DNA from: JAWWOL01 sp963797535
GTDB taxonomy: Bacteria > Actinomycetota > Actinomycetes > JAWWOL01
Assembly: GCA_963797535.1 (NCBI GenBank)
Contig: CAWCPQ010000001.1
Location: 1,984,001 to 2,048,000, forward strand
Direction of reading: 5' to 3'
DNA: 64,000 nt
The notes under the pieces were generated by a model. That model was given only the letters and a program-made list of their open reading frames with translations. It did no database searches and was not told where the DNA came from. The position numbers and the translations under genes are program-made. Below are positions 28,176 to 36,593 of this stretch, in pieces (position 1 is the stretch's first letter; each line of letters begins with the position of its first letter).

Positions 28176-31100
28176 GTGGGCGTCAAGACCTTCCTCGAGG
28201 GCTGGCCGGTCTACCGGCAGCTGACCGGATCGGACCCGCTCGGCCGCGGCGAGGCTGTCATGTCCAGGACCACGGTCAACCTGACCTCGCGCAACACCGA
28301 GGCCGACCGGGTGGTCAAGTCGATCTGCCCCTACTGCGCGGTGGGCTGCGGCCAGAACGTCTACGTCAAGGACGACAAGGTCGTCCAGATCGAGGGCGAC
28401 CCGGACAGCCCGATCAGCCGCGGCCGCCTGTGCCCCAAGGGCTCTGCCAGCCTCCAGCTGACCACCGGCGAGGCACGCGGGCACCAGGCGCTCTACCGCA
28501 GGCCGTACGCGACCGAGTGGGAGGCCATCGACCTCGAGACAGCGATGGACATGGTCGCCGACCGGGTGCTGAAGACCCGCGCCGAGACGTTCACCTGGGA
28601 CACCGACGACGGTGACCGGGTGCGCCGCACTCTCGGCATCGCGAGCCTCGGCGGGGCGACGCTGGACAACGAGGAGAACTACCTCATCAAGAAGCTGCTG
28701 ACTGCGCTGGGCGTCGTGCAGGTCGAGAACCAGGCTCGGGTCTGCCACAGCTCGACCGTCGCGGGGCTGGGCACGTCGTTCGGTCGCGGCGGCGGTACGA
28801 CGTACATGCAGGACCTGCAGAACTCCGACTGCATCGTGATCGAGGGTTCCAACTTTGCCGAGGCGCACCCGGTCGGCTTCCAGTGGGTCATGGAGGCCAA
28901 AGCCCGTGGCGCCACGGTGATCCACGTCGACCCGAGGTTCAGCCGCACCAGCGCCCTGGCCGACGTCTTCGTACCCATCCGGGCGGGCACCGACATCGCC
29001 TGGCTCGGCGGCCTGATCCGTTACGTCCTGGAGAACGAGAAGTACTTCCGCGACTACGTCGTCAACTACACCAACGCCGCCACGCTGGTGAGCGAGGACT
29101 TCCAGGACACCGAAGATCTCGACGGGGTGTTCTCCGGCCTCGACCGGGAGGGCGGCGTCTACGACACCAACTCCTGGCAGTACTCCGGCGTCCAGGCTAC
29201 GGCGGCCTCGGGCTCCCGCGACTCGCAGTACGACTCCCGTACCGGCGGCGGAAAGAGCGTCGCGGACGCCCACCGCGCGGAGGCATCCGGTCACGGCGGT
29301 CCCGGGCCGAGCGAGACCCCGGACACCGACCCGACGCTGCAGGACCCTCGTACGGTGTTCCAAGTGCTGCGCCGGCACTACTCCCGCTACACCCCTGAGA
29401 TGGTCGAGCAGATCTGCGGTGTGCCGGTCGCGCAGTTCGAGAGGGTGGCGGAGGCGATCACGGCCAACTCGGGTCCGGACCGCACGACGGCGTTCGCGTA
29501 CGCGGTCGGCTGGACCCAGCACACCGTCGGTGTGCAGTACATTCGCGCCGCATCCATCCTGCAGCTGCTGCTGGGCAACATCGGCCGGCCGGGCGGCGGC
29601 ATCCTGGCCCTGCGCGGTCACGCCTCGATCCAGGGCTCGAGCGACATCCCGACCCTGTTCGACATGTTGCCGGGCTACATCCCCATGCCACACGCACATC
29701 TGGACGAAACGCTGCGCTCGTTCATCGAGGGGGACAGCGCCGACAAGGGCTACTGGGCCAACCTGGACAAGTACCTCATCAGCCTGCTGAAGGCTTGGTG
29801 GGGCGAGCACGCCACCGAGCAGAACGACTACGCCTTCGACTACCTGCCCCGGCTCACCGGGTCGCACAGCACCTACGAGACGGTGCAGCTGCAGCTCAAA
29901 GGTGAGTGCAAGGGCTACTTCCTCATGGGGGAGAACCCTGCCGTCGGATCCGCCAACACCAAGATGCAACGCCTGGGCATGGCCAACCTCGAGTGGTTGG
30001 TCGTACGCGACTTCTCGCTGATCGAGAGCGCGACCTGGTGGAAGGACGGGCCGGAGATCGAGAGCGGCGAGCTGCGCACCGAGGAGATCGGGACTGAGGT
30101 CTTCTTCTTCCCGGCCGCCGCGCACACCGAGAAGGCGGGCAGCTTCACCAACACCAACCGGCTGCTCCAGTGGCGGCACGCGGCGGTCGAGCCCGAAGGC
30201 GACGCGCGCAGCGACCTATGGTTCATGTTCCACCTGGGCAAGCGGATCCGGGCCCGGCTGGCCGGCTCGACCGACGAGCGCGACCGCCCGGTGCTCGACC
30301 TCACCTGGGACTACCCGACACAGGGATCCCGGGACGAGCCGATCGGTGAGGCGGTGCTGGCGGAGGTCAACGGCTGGGACGCCGACGGCCGGCCCCTGTC
30401 GACGTACGAGGAGCTCAAGGCTGACGGTTCCACCTCGTGCGGCTGCTGGATCTACTGCGGGGTCTACAAGGACGGGGTCAACCAGGCGGCCAGGCGTAAG
30501 CCGGCCAAGCAGCAGTCATGGGTGTCGCCGGAGTGGGGCTGGGCCTGGCCGCTGAACCGACGCACGCTCTACAGCAGGGCCAGCGCTGACCCGGACGGAA
30601 AGCCCTGGAGCGCCAGGAAAGCGCTGGTCTGGTGGGACGAGGACGAGCAGAAGTGGACCGGCCACGACGTGGCCGACTTCCCAGCGACCAAGTCCCCGCA
30701 CTACCGCCCGGACGACGACGCGAAGGGCGTCGACGCGATCAGCGGCATCGACCCGTTCATCCTGCAGTCCGACGGCAAGGGCTGGCTCTACACCCCGGTG
30801 GGACTTGTCGACGGCCCGCTGCCGGCGCACTACGAGCCGCAGGAGTCCCCGTTCGACAACCTGCTCTACGGCCAGCAGAGCAACCCGGTCCGCAAGGCGG
30901 TGGAGAGCAAGCACAACCGGTACGCGCCGAGCGGCGACGAGCCCGGCTCCAACGTCTATCCCTACGTCGTGACGACCTACCGGGTGACGGAGCACTTCAC
31001 CGCCGGGGGCATGTCGCGGTGGCTGCCCTACCTGGCAGAGCTGCAACCGGCGATGTTCGTCGAGGTGTCGCCGGAGCTCGCCGCAGAGCGTCGCCTGGAG

Positions 31101-31433
31101 AACGCCGGCTGGGCCACCATCATCACCGCGCGTGGAGCGATCGAGGCCCGGGTCCTGGTCACCGACCGGATGTCTCCGTTGCGGGTCGGCGGTCGGGTCA
31201 TGCACCAGATCGGCATGCCTTACCACTGGGGGCCCAACGGGCTGACCCGCGGCGACGCGTTCAACGAGCTGTCGTCGATCTCTCTCGACCCCAACGTGTC
31301 GATCCAGGAGGTCAAGGCTCTCGCGGCGGACATCCAGCCGGGTCGCCGGCCGAGAGGAGCCGCACGGGTGCGTTTCGTCGAGGACTACCAGCAGCGAGCC
31401 GGCATCACGGCCGCGACCGGCCAGGAGGCATGA
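28176..31433 (+). CDS. fdhG: formate dehydrogenase alpha subunit (Mo/W-bisMGD), cysteine form
   Basis: A 1085-residue catalytic subunit oxidising formate to CO2 at a bis-MGD cofactor. It starts at GTG 28176 after GGAG and opens MGVKTFLEGWPVYRQLTGSD. The N-terminal [4Fe-4S] set is C51-x2-C54-x3-C58-x27-C86. The metal ligand is Cys190 (codon TGC, 28743-28745) in QARVCHSSTVAG, where E. coli FdnG has selenocysteine. Further motifs: EAHPVGFQWVMEAKARG, NIGRPGGGILALRGHASIQG and the C-terminal cofactor domain with HQIGMPYHWGPNG. There is no twin-arginine signal, so the active site probably faces the cytoplasm, unlike FdnG. It is followed at 1 base by the beta subunit. Confidence 0.96.
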   Translation: MGVKTFLEGWPVYRQLTGSDPLGRGEAVMSRTTVNLTSRNTEADRVVKSICPYCAVGCGQNVYVKDDKVVQIEGDPDSPISRGRLCPKGSASLQLTTGEARGHQALYRRPYATEWEAIDLETAMDMVADRVLKTRAETFTWDTDDGDRVRRTLGIASLGGATLDNEENYLIKKLLTALGVVQVENQARVCHSSTVAGLGTSFGRGGGTTYMQDLQNSDCIVIEGSNFAEAHPVGFQWVMEAKARGATVIHVDPRFSRTSALADVFVPIRAGTDIAWLGGLIRYVLENEKYFRDYVVNYTNAATLVSEDFQDTEDLDGVFSGLDREGGVYDTNSWQYSGVQATAASGSRDSQYDSRTGGGKSVADAHRAEASGHGGPGPSETPDTDPTLQDPRTVFQVLRRHYSRYTPEMVEQICGVPVAQFERVAEAITANSGPDRTTAFAYAVGWTQHTVGVQYIRAASILQLLLGNIGRPGGGILALRGHASIQGSSDIPTLFDMLPGYIPMPHAHLDETLRSFIEGDSADKGYWANLDKYLISLLKAWWGEHATEQNDYAFDYLPRLTGSHSTYETVQLQLKGECKGYFLMGENPAVGSANTKMQRLGMANLEWLVVRDFSLIESATWWKDGPEIESGELRTEEIGTEVFFFPAAAHTEKAGSFTNTNRLLQWRHAAVEPEGDARSDLWFMFHLGKRIRARLAGSTDERDRPVLDLTWDYPTQGSRDEPIGEAVLAEVNGWDADGRPLSTYEELKADGSTSCGCWIYCGVYKDGVNQAARRKPAKQQSWVSPEWGWAWPLNRRTLYSRASADPDGKPWSARKALVWWDEDEQKWTGHDVADFPATKSPHYRPDDDAKGVDAISGIDPFILQSDGKGWLYTPVGLVDGPLPAHYEPQESPFDNLLYGQQSNPVRKAVESKHNRYAPSGDEPGSNVYPYVVTTYRVTEHFTAGGMSRWLPYLAELQPAMFVEVSPELAAERRLENAGWATIITARGAIEARVLVTDRMSPLRVGGRVMHQIGMPYHWGPNGLTRGDAFNELSSISLDPNVSIQEVKALAADIQPGRRPRGAARVRFVEDYQQRAGITAATGQEA

Positions 31434-31434
31434 C

Positions 31435-32349
31435 ATGAGCGACGTCGCACGAGATGCCGGCCATGTCGACGCCCCGCCCCGGATGGGCTTCTTCACCGAC
31501 ACCAGCATCTGCATCGGTTGCAAGGCCTGCGAAGTCGCTTGCAAGGAGTGGAACGCCATCCCCGAGGACGGCATCAACTTCACCGGGATGTCCTACGACA
31601 ACACGGTCAGTCTCGGCGCCGACACCTGGCGGCACGTGAAGTTCATCGAGCAGCCAAAAGCGCTCGGCAGCAACTTCTCCGGCTTGCGGGCTCCGGCCGC
31701 CGCTCCGGCGACGCCTCCGGTCGACCTCGGCATGCCAGGGCTGCAGAGACCCGGCGACGAGCTCGGCAGCGAGCAGGCGACCGAGTTCCGCTGGTTGATG
31801 GCCTCGGACGTTTGCAAGCACTGTACCCACGCCGCCTGCCTCGACGTCTGCCCGACCGGTGCGCTGTTCCGTACCGAGTTCGGCACTGTGGTGGTGCAGC
31901 AGGACATCTGCAACGGTTGCGGCTACTGCGTTCCCGCCTGTCCGTACGGCGTCATCGACAAGCGCGAGGACGACGGCAAGGTGTGGAAGTGCACGCTGTG
32001 CTACGACCGGCTCGGCGAGGGCCAGGAGCCGGCCTGCGCCAAAGCCTGTCCAACCGAGTCGATCCAGTTCGGGCCGCTCGACGAGCTGCGCGAGCGCGCA
32101 GCCCTGCGGCTCGAGCAGCTGCACGAGGGCGGGGTGCACGACGCGCGGCTCTACGGCGAGAGCCCCACGGACGGCGTCGGTGGCGACGGCGCGTTCTTCC
32201 TGCTGCTCGACGAACCCGAGGTGTACGGGCTCCCGCCGGACCCGGTCGTGACCACGCGAGACCTCGCGTCGATGTGGCGTCACGCCGGCGCAGCGGCAGC
32301 CGGACTCCTTGCTGCAGCGGCATTCTGCTTCGCCGGGCGGCGGCCATGA
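31435..32349 (+). CDS. fdhB: formate dehydrogenase iron-sulfur (beta) subunit
   Basis: A 304-residue ferredoxin-like electron transfer subunit linking the catalytic subunit to the membrane subunit. Four [4Fe-4S] cysteine sets are visible: CIGCKACEVACKEW, CKHCTHAACLDVCPTGA, CNGCGYCVPACPYG and CTLCYDRLGEGQEPACAKAC. The C-terminus has a hydrophobic stretch (AGAAAAGLLAAAAFCF) followed by RRP, probably one membrane anchor, as in FdnH. It starts at ATG 31435 and overlaps the NrfD gene by 4 bases (ATGA). Confidence 0.95.
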   Translation: MSDVARDAGHVDAPPRMGFFTDTSICIGCKACEVACKEWNAIPEDGINFTGMSYDNTVSLGADTWRHVKFIEQPKALGSNFSGLRAPAAAPATPPVDLGMPGLQRPGDELGSEQATEFRWLMASDVCKHCTHAACLDVCPTGALFRTEFGTVVVQQDICNGCGYCVPACPYGVIDKREDDGKVWKCTLCYDRLGEGQEPACAKACPTESIQFGPLDELRERAALRLEQLHEGGVHDARLYGESPTDGVGGDGAFFLLLDEPEVYGLPPDPVVTTRDLASMWRHAGAAAAGLLAAAAFCFAGRRP

Positions 32350-33374
32350 CCGACGTCACGAAGGACGGGCAGGTCGGCGGGCGGCCGGGCCGGGAAGCCA
32401 TGATCGGCGCCCACGGCACTACCGAGCGCTTGCGCCCCGGCCGCCGGCGCAGGCGGCGCGGTGGCGAGGAGCTGATGGTGCCGCCGGTCGAGCCGGTCTC
32501 CTACTACGGGCGCCCGGTCCTCAACCGTCCGGTGTGGTCGGCTCGAGACATCGCTGGCTACCTGTTCACCGGCGGCCTCGCGGGGGCGTCGTCCGTGCTG
32601 GGCGCTGGTGCGGAGCTGACCGGTCGGCCGGTGCTGGCCCGGTCGGCCAAGGTGACGGCGCTGGCGGCCCTGGGCGTCTCCGGCGGCTTGCTGGTGAACG
32701 ACCTCGGCCGGCCCGAGCGGTTCTACAACATGCTTCGGGTGTTCAAGCCCACGTCACCGATGAGCATGGGCTCCTGGGTCCTCGCGGCCTACTCCCCGTT
32801 CGCCGGAGTCGCGGCCCTGACCGCCGTCGGCGGGGTGTTTCCCGGGGTTGGCCGCACAGCCACGGTCATCGCAGCCGGCATCGGACCGGTCGTGGCGTCG
32901 TACACCGGGGTCCTCATCGCCGACACCGCGGTGCCCGCCTGGCACGAGGCGTTCCGCGAGCTGCCTTTCGTGTTCGTCGGCTCGGCAGTGATGGCGGCCT
33001 CCGGCGTCGGGCTGGTCACCGCTCCGGTCTCCGAGACCCTGCCCGTACGCCGGCTGGCGGTTTTGGGGGTCGCGGCGGAGCTGGTCGCCGGTCGTCGCCT
33101 CGAGAGCCACGGCCTGGTGTCGCAGCCTTATCGCAACGGCAAGGGCGCCCGGCTGCTCAAGGTCTCGCGCGCTCTCGCGGTCGGCGGCGCAGCCCTCGCT
33201 GCCGTCGGCGGCCGCAACCGGCGGGTGGCGGCGGTGGCGGGCACGGCCCTGGTCGCGGCCTCGGTCTGCACCCGGTTCGGCATCTTCCAGGCCGGCCTCG
33301 ACTCGGCGGACGACCCGCAGTACACGCTCCAGCCGCAACGCGAGCGACTCGATGCTGCCAGGGATCAGCCCTGA
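32346..33374 (+). CDS. NrfD-type membrane subunit of formate dehydrogenase
   Basis: A 342-residue polytopic protein of the NrfD/PsrC family, the quinone-reactive anchor used here in place of cytochrome b FdnI. A polar N-terminus with an unusual Arg cluster (RPGRRRRRRGGEE) precedes the family start (PVEPVSYYGRPVLNRPVWSA) and about eight helices, including GYLFTGGLAGASSVLGAG, LVNDLGRPERFYNMLRVFKP and SPMSMGSWVLAAYSPFAG. Electron flow is expected as formate -> alpha -> beta -> NrfD -> menaquinone. The 3' end overlaps the convergent DUF6457 gene by 10 bases. Confidence 0.9.
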   Translation: MTDVTKDGQVGGRPGREAMIGAHGTTERLRPGRRRRRRGGEELMVPPVEPVSYYGRPVLNRPVWSARDIAGYLFTGGLAGASSVLGAGAELTGRPVLARSAKVTALAALGVSGGLLVNDLGRPERFYNMLRVFKPTSPMSMGSWVLAAYSPFAGVAALTAVGGVFPGVGRTATVIAAGIGPVVASYTGVLIADTAVPAWHEAFRELPFVFVGSAVMAASGVGLVTAPVSETLPVRRLAVLGVAAELVAGRRLESHGLVSQPYRNGKGARLLKVSRALAVGGAALAAVGGRNRRVAAVAGTALVAASVCTRFGIFQAGLDSADDPQYTLQPQRERLDAARDQP

Positions 33375-33652
33375 GGTCCGGTACGCGGCTCCGGCCCGCC
33401 ATGGGCCGCCGTCCAAGCCGCTGCGGCGCTGGTCAGCTCGGCAGCGATTCGCTGGATGTCAGCGGAGCCGCCGCCGGCACGGCCGGCGGCGAGGCCGAGC
33501 AGAAAGGTGGTCAGCGGCGCCGCGGGGCGGGCGACCCCGTGTGCGACCTCCCTGGCCAGGTCCAGCACCAGGTCCCGGTGCTCGGTGCCCGTCGACTCGT
33601 CGAGACCGACCAGGGCCGAGGCCTCGACCAGCCACTCCTCCAGAACGCTCAC
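33365..33652 (-). CDS. DUF6457 protein, MobA-associated
   Basis: A 95-residue helical protein (LEEWLVEASALVGLDES, LDLAREVAHGVARPAAPLTT) of the DUF6457 type, usually found next to mobA in actinobacteria. It probably assists molybdenum cofactor delivery, but no biochemical role is established to my knowledge. Its ATG at 33652 overlaps the mobA stop by 4 bases, so the two are coupled. Its own 3' end overlaps the convergent nrfD gene. Confidence 0.8.
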   Translation of the reverse strand: MSVLEEWLVEASALVGLDESTGTEHRDLVLDLAREVAHGVARPAAPLTTFLLGLAAGRAGGGSADIQRIAAELTSAAAAWTAAHGGPEPRTGPQG

Positions 33653-34224
33653 GCCAGCTCCTCTGCTCGCTGCAGGTCTTCGGGGGTGTCACAGTCCCGC
33701 CATGGTTGCCGGCCGCTCAGGTCAACGAGCTCCCGCGGCGGCACCCGTACGACAGTCAGCCCCGACAGGACGCGACCGAGCCCCAGGCCCTCGGGTGGGC
33801 CGGCGGCTGCGATCAGCCGACGCAACGAGGCCGACCACCACACGCCTGCCAGCAACTGGTCCCGGCCGGTCTCGTCCACCAGCAGAGAACCGTCGCACGC
33901 AGGCGTCACCTTGGCGGCGAGCAACCGCAGCGTCCCCTCGGTGAGAAACGGAAGATCCGCCGCCAGCACCGCGACCAGGCCATCACCGACCAGCGGCAAC
34001 CCGGCAGCGAGGGCGGCGACCGGACCGCCGCCGGGCGGGGTTTCGCGGGTGAACCGCACCGGGCGCTGCGTCTCGCGCTGCGTCCCGACCACGACGACCG
34101 TCGCAGCGCCGGCGCAGGCCGCGATGACCCGGTCGAGCAACGTACGGCCGCCGACGAGCAGCGAGGGCTTGTCGACGCCACCCATGCGCCGACCGCTGCC
34201 CCCGGCCAGCACGATCGCATCCAT
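33649..34224 (-). CDS. mobA: molybdenum cofactor guanylyltransferase-like protein
   Basis: A 191-residue nucleotidyltransferase that attaches GMP to molybdopterin to make the MGD form needed by formate dehydrogenase. The nucleotide-binding motif is DAIVLAGGSGRRMGGVDKPS, with metal and base contacts in VLAADLPFL and PACDGSLLVDETGRDQ. The start is the ATG at 34224; the same frame is open to 34926 only because it lies antisense to fdhD. It is divergent from fdhD across 75 bases, so a shared regulatory region is likely. Confidence 0.88.
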   Translation of the reverse strand: MDAIVLAGGSGRRMGGVDKPSLLVGGRTLLDRVIAACAGAATVVVVGTQRETQRPVRFTRETPPGGGPVAALAAGLPLVGDGLVAVLAADLPFLTEGTLRLLAAKVTPACDGSLLVDETGRDQLLAGVWWSASLRRLIAAAGPPEGLGLGRVLSGLTVVRVPPRELVDLSGRQPWRDCDTPEDLQRAEELA

Positions 34225-34299
34225 GGCTGCGACTCTAGGCCGGCTTGCAGCAAGGTCGCCGCTGGCACAGGCTGGACGACGGAGCGGGAGGTGGTCGGC

Positions 34300-35124
34300 G
34301 TGGGCAGGGTGACGACGCGTTGGCGGGTCGAACGGATCGACGGCGGCACCAGGACTTCCCGGCCGGACACCCTCGTGGTCGAGGAGCCGCTCGAGATCCG
34401 GGTGGCCGGCCGTCCGCTGTCGGTCACGATGCGCACCCCCGGCGACGACTTCGACCTGGTGACCGGTTTCCTCACCACCGAGGGGGTCACCGCAGCCACC
34501 GAGGACATCAGTGCGATCCGTTACTGCGCCGGGGCAACGGTGGACGGCGAGAACACGTACAACGTCGTCGACGTGACGCTGGCCGATGGCGTCGCCTTGC
34601 CGGCGCTGTCCCTCGAGCGCAACTTCTACACCACCAGCTCGTGCGGGGTCTGCGGCAAGGCGAGCATCGAGGCCATCAGCACCCGCACCCGATGGCCCGT
34701 CGCCGCCGACGACTGCACCGTGTCGACAACCACCCTTTCCCGCCTCCCCGAGTCGTTGCGGGAGGCCCAACGCGTCTTCGACCGTACGGGCGGCCTGCAT
34801 GCGGCGGGCTTGTTCACCACCACTGGCGAGCTGCGGGTGCTGCGCGAGGACGTCGGCAGGCACAACGCGGTCGACAAGGTCGTGGGCTGGGCCGTCCGGG
34901 AGGGGCAGCTGCCGCTGCGAGGACATGTCCTCCTGGTCTCGGGCCGGCTGTCGTTCGAGCTCACGCAGAAGGCACTGATGGCCGGGATCCCAGTAATTGC
35001 AGCGGTGTCCGCCCCCTCCAGCCTCGCGGTGGACCTCGCGAAGGATTCGGGCATCACCCTGGTCGGCTTCCTGCGCGGGGAGACGATGAACTGCTACACC
35101 GGCGGCCAGCGGGTCACTGGATGA
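34300..35124 (+). CDS. fdhD: formate dehydrogenase accessory sulfurtransferase FdhD
   Basis: A 274-residue protein that moves sulfur from IscS to the molybdenum cofactor before insertion into formate dehydrogenase. The persulfide cysteines are in SSCGVCGKASIEAI. Other family blocks are EEPLEIRVAGRPL, MRTPGDDFDLVTGFL, HAAGLFTTTGELRVLREDVG, RHNAVDKVVGWA and LVSGRLSFELTQKALMAGIP. GTG 34300 is chosen, 9 bases after GCGGGAG; GTG 34291 is possible. Its stop overlaps the glcD start as ATGA, coupling Moco maturation to the glycolate oxidase genes. Confidence 0.95.
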   Translation: MGRVTTRWRVERIDGGTRTSRPDTLVVEEPLEIRVAGRPLSVTMRTPGDDFDLVTGFLTTEGVTAATEDISAIRYCAGATVDGENTYNVVDVTLADGVALPALSLERNFYTTSSCGVCGKASIEAISTRTRWPVAADDCTVSTTTLSRLPESLREAQRVFDRTGGLHAAGLFTTTGELRVLREDVGRHNAVDKVVGWAVREGQLPLRGHVLLVSGRLSFELTQKALMAGIPVIAAVSAPSSLAVDLAKDSGITLVGFLRGETMNCYTGGQRVTG

Positions 35125-36593
35125 CCACCACGATGACCGGCGTGACGGCTGCCTTTCTGGACGAGCTCGCCGGGGTGGTCGGTCCCGGCAGCGTGCTCAC
35201 CGGCGCTGCGAACCTGCGGACGTACGAGTGCGACGGCCTGACCGGCTATCGGGTCACTCCGGCAGCCGTCATCCTGCCCACGACGACGGAGCAGGTCGCC
35301 GCAGTCGTCAAGGTCTGCGTCCGTGCCGGGGTGCCCTTCGTTCCGCGCGGCGCCGGAACCGGCCTGTCCGGGGGCGCCCTGCCGGTTGCCGGCGGCATCG
35401 TCATCGGATTGGCCAAGATGAAAGACGTCGTGTCGATCGACGCCGGCAACTTTCGCATGACTGTTCAGCCGGGTGTCACCAACGCTCGGATCTCCGTGCT
35501 GGCAGCACCTTTCGGCCTGTACTTCGCCCCCGATCCCTCGAGCCAGATCGTGTGCACGGTGGGCGGCAACGTGGCCGAGAACAGCGGCGGCGCCCACTGC
35601 CTGAAGTACGGGTTCACCACCCACCACGTGCTCGGTTGCACCCTCGTCACCCCCACGGGCGAGATCGTCGCTCTGGGTGGCGACGCGCCACGGCTGAACG
35701 GCCCGGACCTGCTCGGGCTCGTCGTCGGGTCGGAGGGCACTCTCGGAATTGTCACAGAGGTGACCGTGCGGCTGCTGCCGCGACCGGAGTCGGTCCGCAC
35801 CCTTGTCGCCGACTTCGCCTCCGCAGCAGAGGCAGCCAGTGCAGTCAGCGCCATCGTCGCGGCTGGGATCATCCCGGCGGCGGTCGAGATGCTCGACAGA
35901 CTCGCCATCTCCGCGGTCGAGCGGGCAACGGCCGCAGGCTTCTCGTTGGACGCCGAGGCCGTGCTCATCGTCGAGATGGACGGCTTCGACGCGGACTGCG
36001 ATGCGGACTTCCGGGCGGCCGAACGACTGTGCTGGGACAGCGGGGCGACCGCCATCCGGGTGGCTGAGGACCCGGCCGCGCGGGCACTGATCTGGAAGGG
36101 CCGCAAGTCGGCCTTTGCGGCCATGGGCCGGATCAGTCCCGACTACTTCGTCCAGGATGGCGTGATCCCCCGTACCCGGCTGGCCGAGGTTCTCAGCAGA
36201 ATCAGCCGGCTGGCCGACGACGCACAGCTGCGAGTCGCCAACGTCTTCCACGCAGGGGACGGCAATCTGCACCCCTTGGTGCTGTACAGCGCCGGGGAGC
36301 CGGGGCAGGCCGAGGCGGCTGAGCACCTCGCCGGCGCCATCGCCGAGCTGTGCGTCGAGGTCGGCGGGTCCCTGAGCGGCGAGCACGGCATCGGCGCGGA
36401 CAAGGCCTGCTCGATGCCGGCCATGTTCACCGAGACCGATCTGCTCGCGATGCAGTCCTTGCGTACCGCCCTTGACCCGCAAGGCTTGTGCAACCCCGGC
36501 AAGGTGCTTCCCACCCCCCGCCTGTGTGGTGAGCGACGTGGCCCCTATCGTCCCCACCCGTTGGAGACGACCGGCGACATCGGCCGCGGATGA
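35121..36593 (+). CDS. glcD: glycolate oxidase FAD subunit GlcD
   Basis: A 490-residue FAD-linked 2-hydroxyacid dehydrogenase oxidising glycolate (or D-lactate) to the 2-oxo acid. The PCMH-type FAD domain has ILPTTTEQVAAVVKVCVRAG, VPRGAGTGLSGGALPV and GGNVAENSGGAHCLKYGFT. The FAD-linked C-terminal domain has VFHAGDGNLHPLVLYS, LSGEHGIGADK and LCNPGKVLP. The ATG at 35121 overlaps the fdhD stop, and its own stop overlaps glcE, so fdhD-glcD-glcE form one translational chain. Confidence 0.93.
   Translation: MTTTMTGVTAAFLDELAGVVGPGSVLTGAANLRTYECDGLTGYRVTPAAVILPTTTEQVAAVVKVCVRAGVPFVPRGAGTGLSGGALPVAGGIVIGLAKMKDVVSIDAGNFRMTVQPGVTNARISVLAAPFGLYFAPDPSSQIVCTVGGNVAENSGGAHCLKYGFTTHHVLGCTLVTPTGEIVALGGDAPRLNGPDLLGLVVGSEGTLGIVTEVTVRLLPRPESVRTLVADFASAAEAASAVSAIVAAGIIPAAVEMLDRLAISAVERATAAGFSLDAEAVLIVEMDGFDADCDADFRAAERLCWDSGATAIRVAEDPAARALIWKGRKSAFAAMGRISPDYFVQDGVIPRTRLAEVLSRISRLADDAQLRVANVFHAGDGNLHPLVLYSAGEPGQAEAAEHLAGAIAELCVEVGGSLSGEHGIGADKACSMPAMFTETDLLAMQSLRTALDPQGLCNPGKVLPTPRLCGERRGPYRPHPLETTGDIGRG

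Noticed and set aside
28740..28800. Selenocysteine site or SECIS element in fdhG
   Set aside because: The codon is TGC, not TGA, and no conserved bacterial SECIS apical loop was seen just downstream.
28137..30179. 680-residue open frame antisense to fdhG
   Set aside because: No recognisable domain; explained by high GC in the third codon position of fdhG.
33352..34299. Long N-terminal extension of FdhD (590-residue frame)
   Set aside because: The region is antisense to mobA and DUF6457, which have clear motifs; FdhD proteins are about 270 residues.
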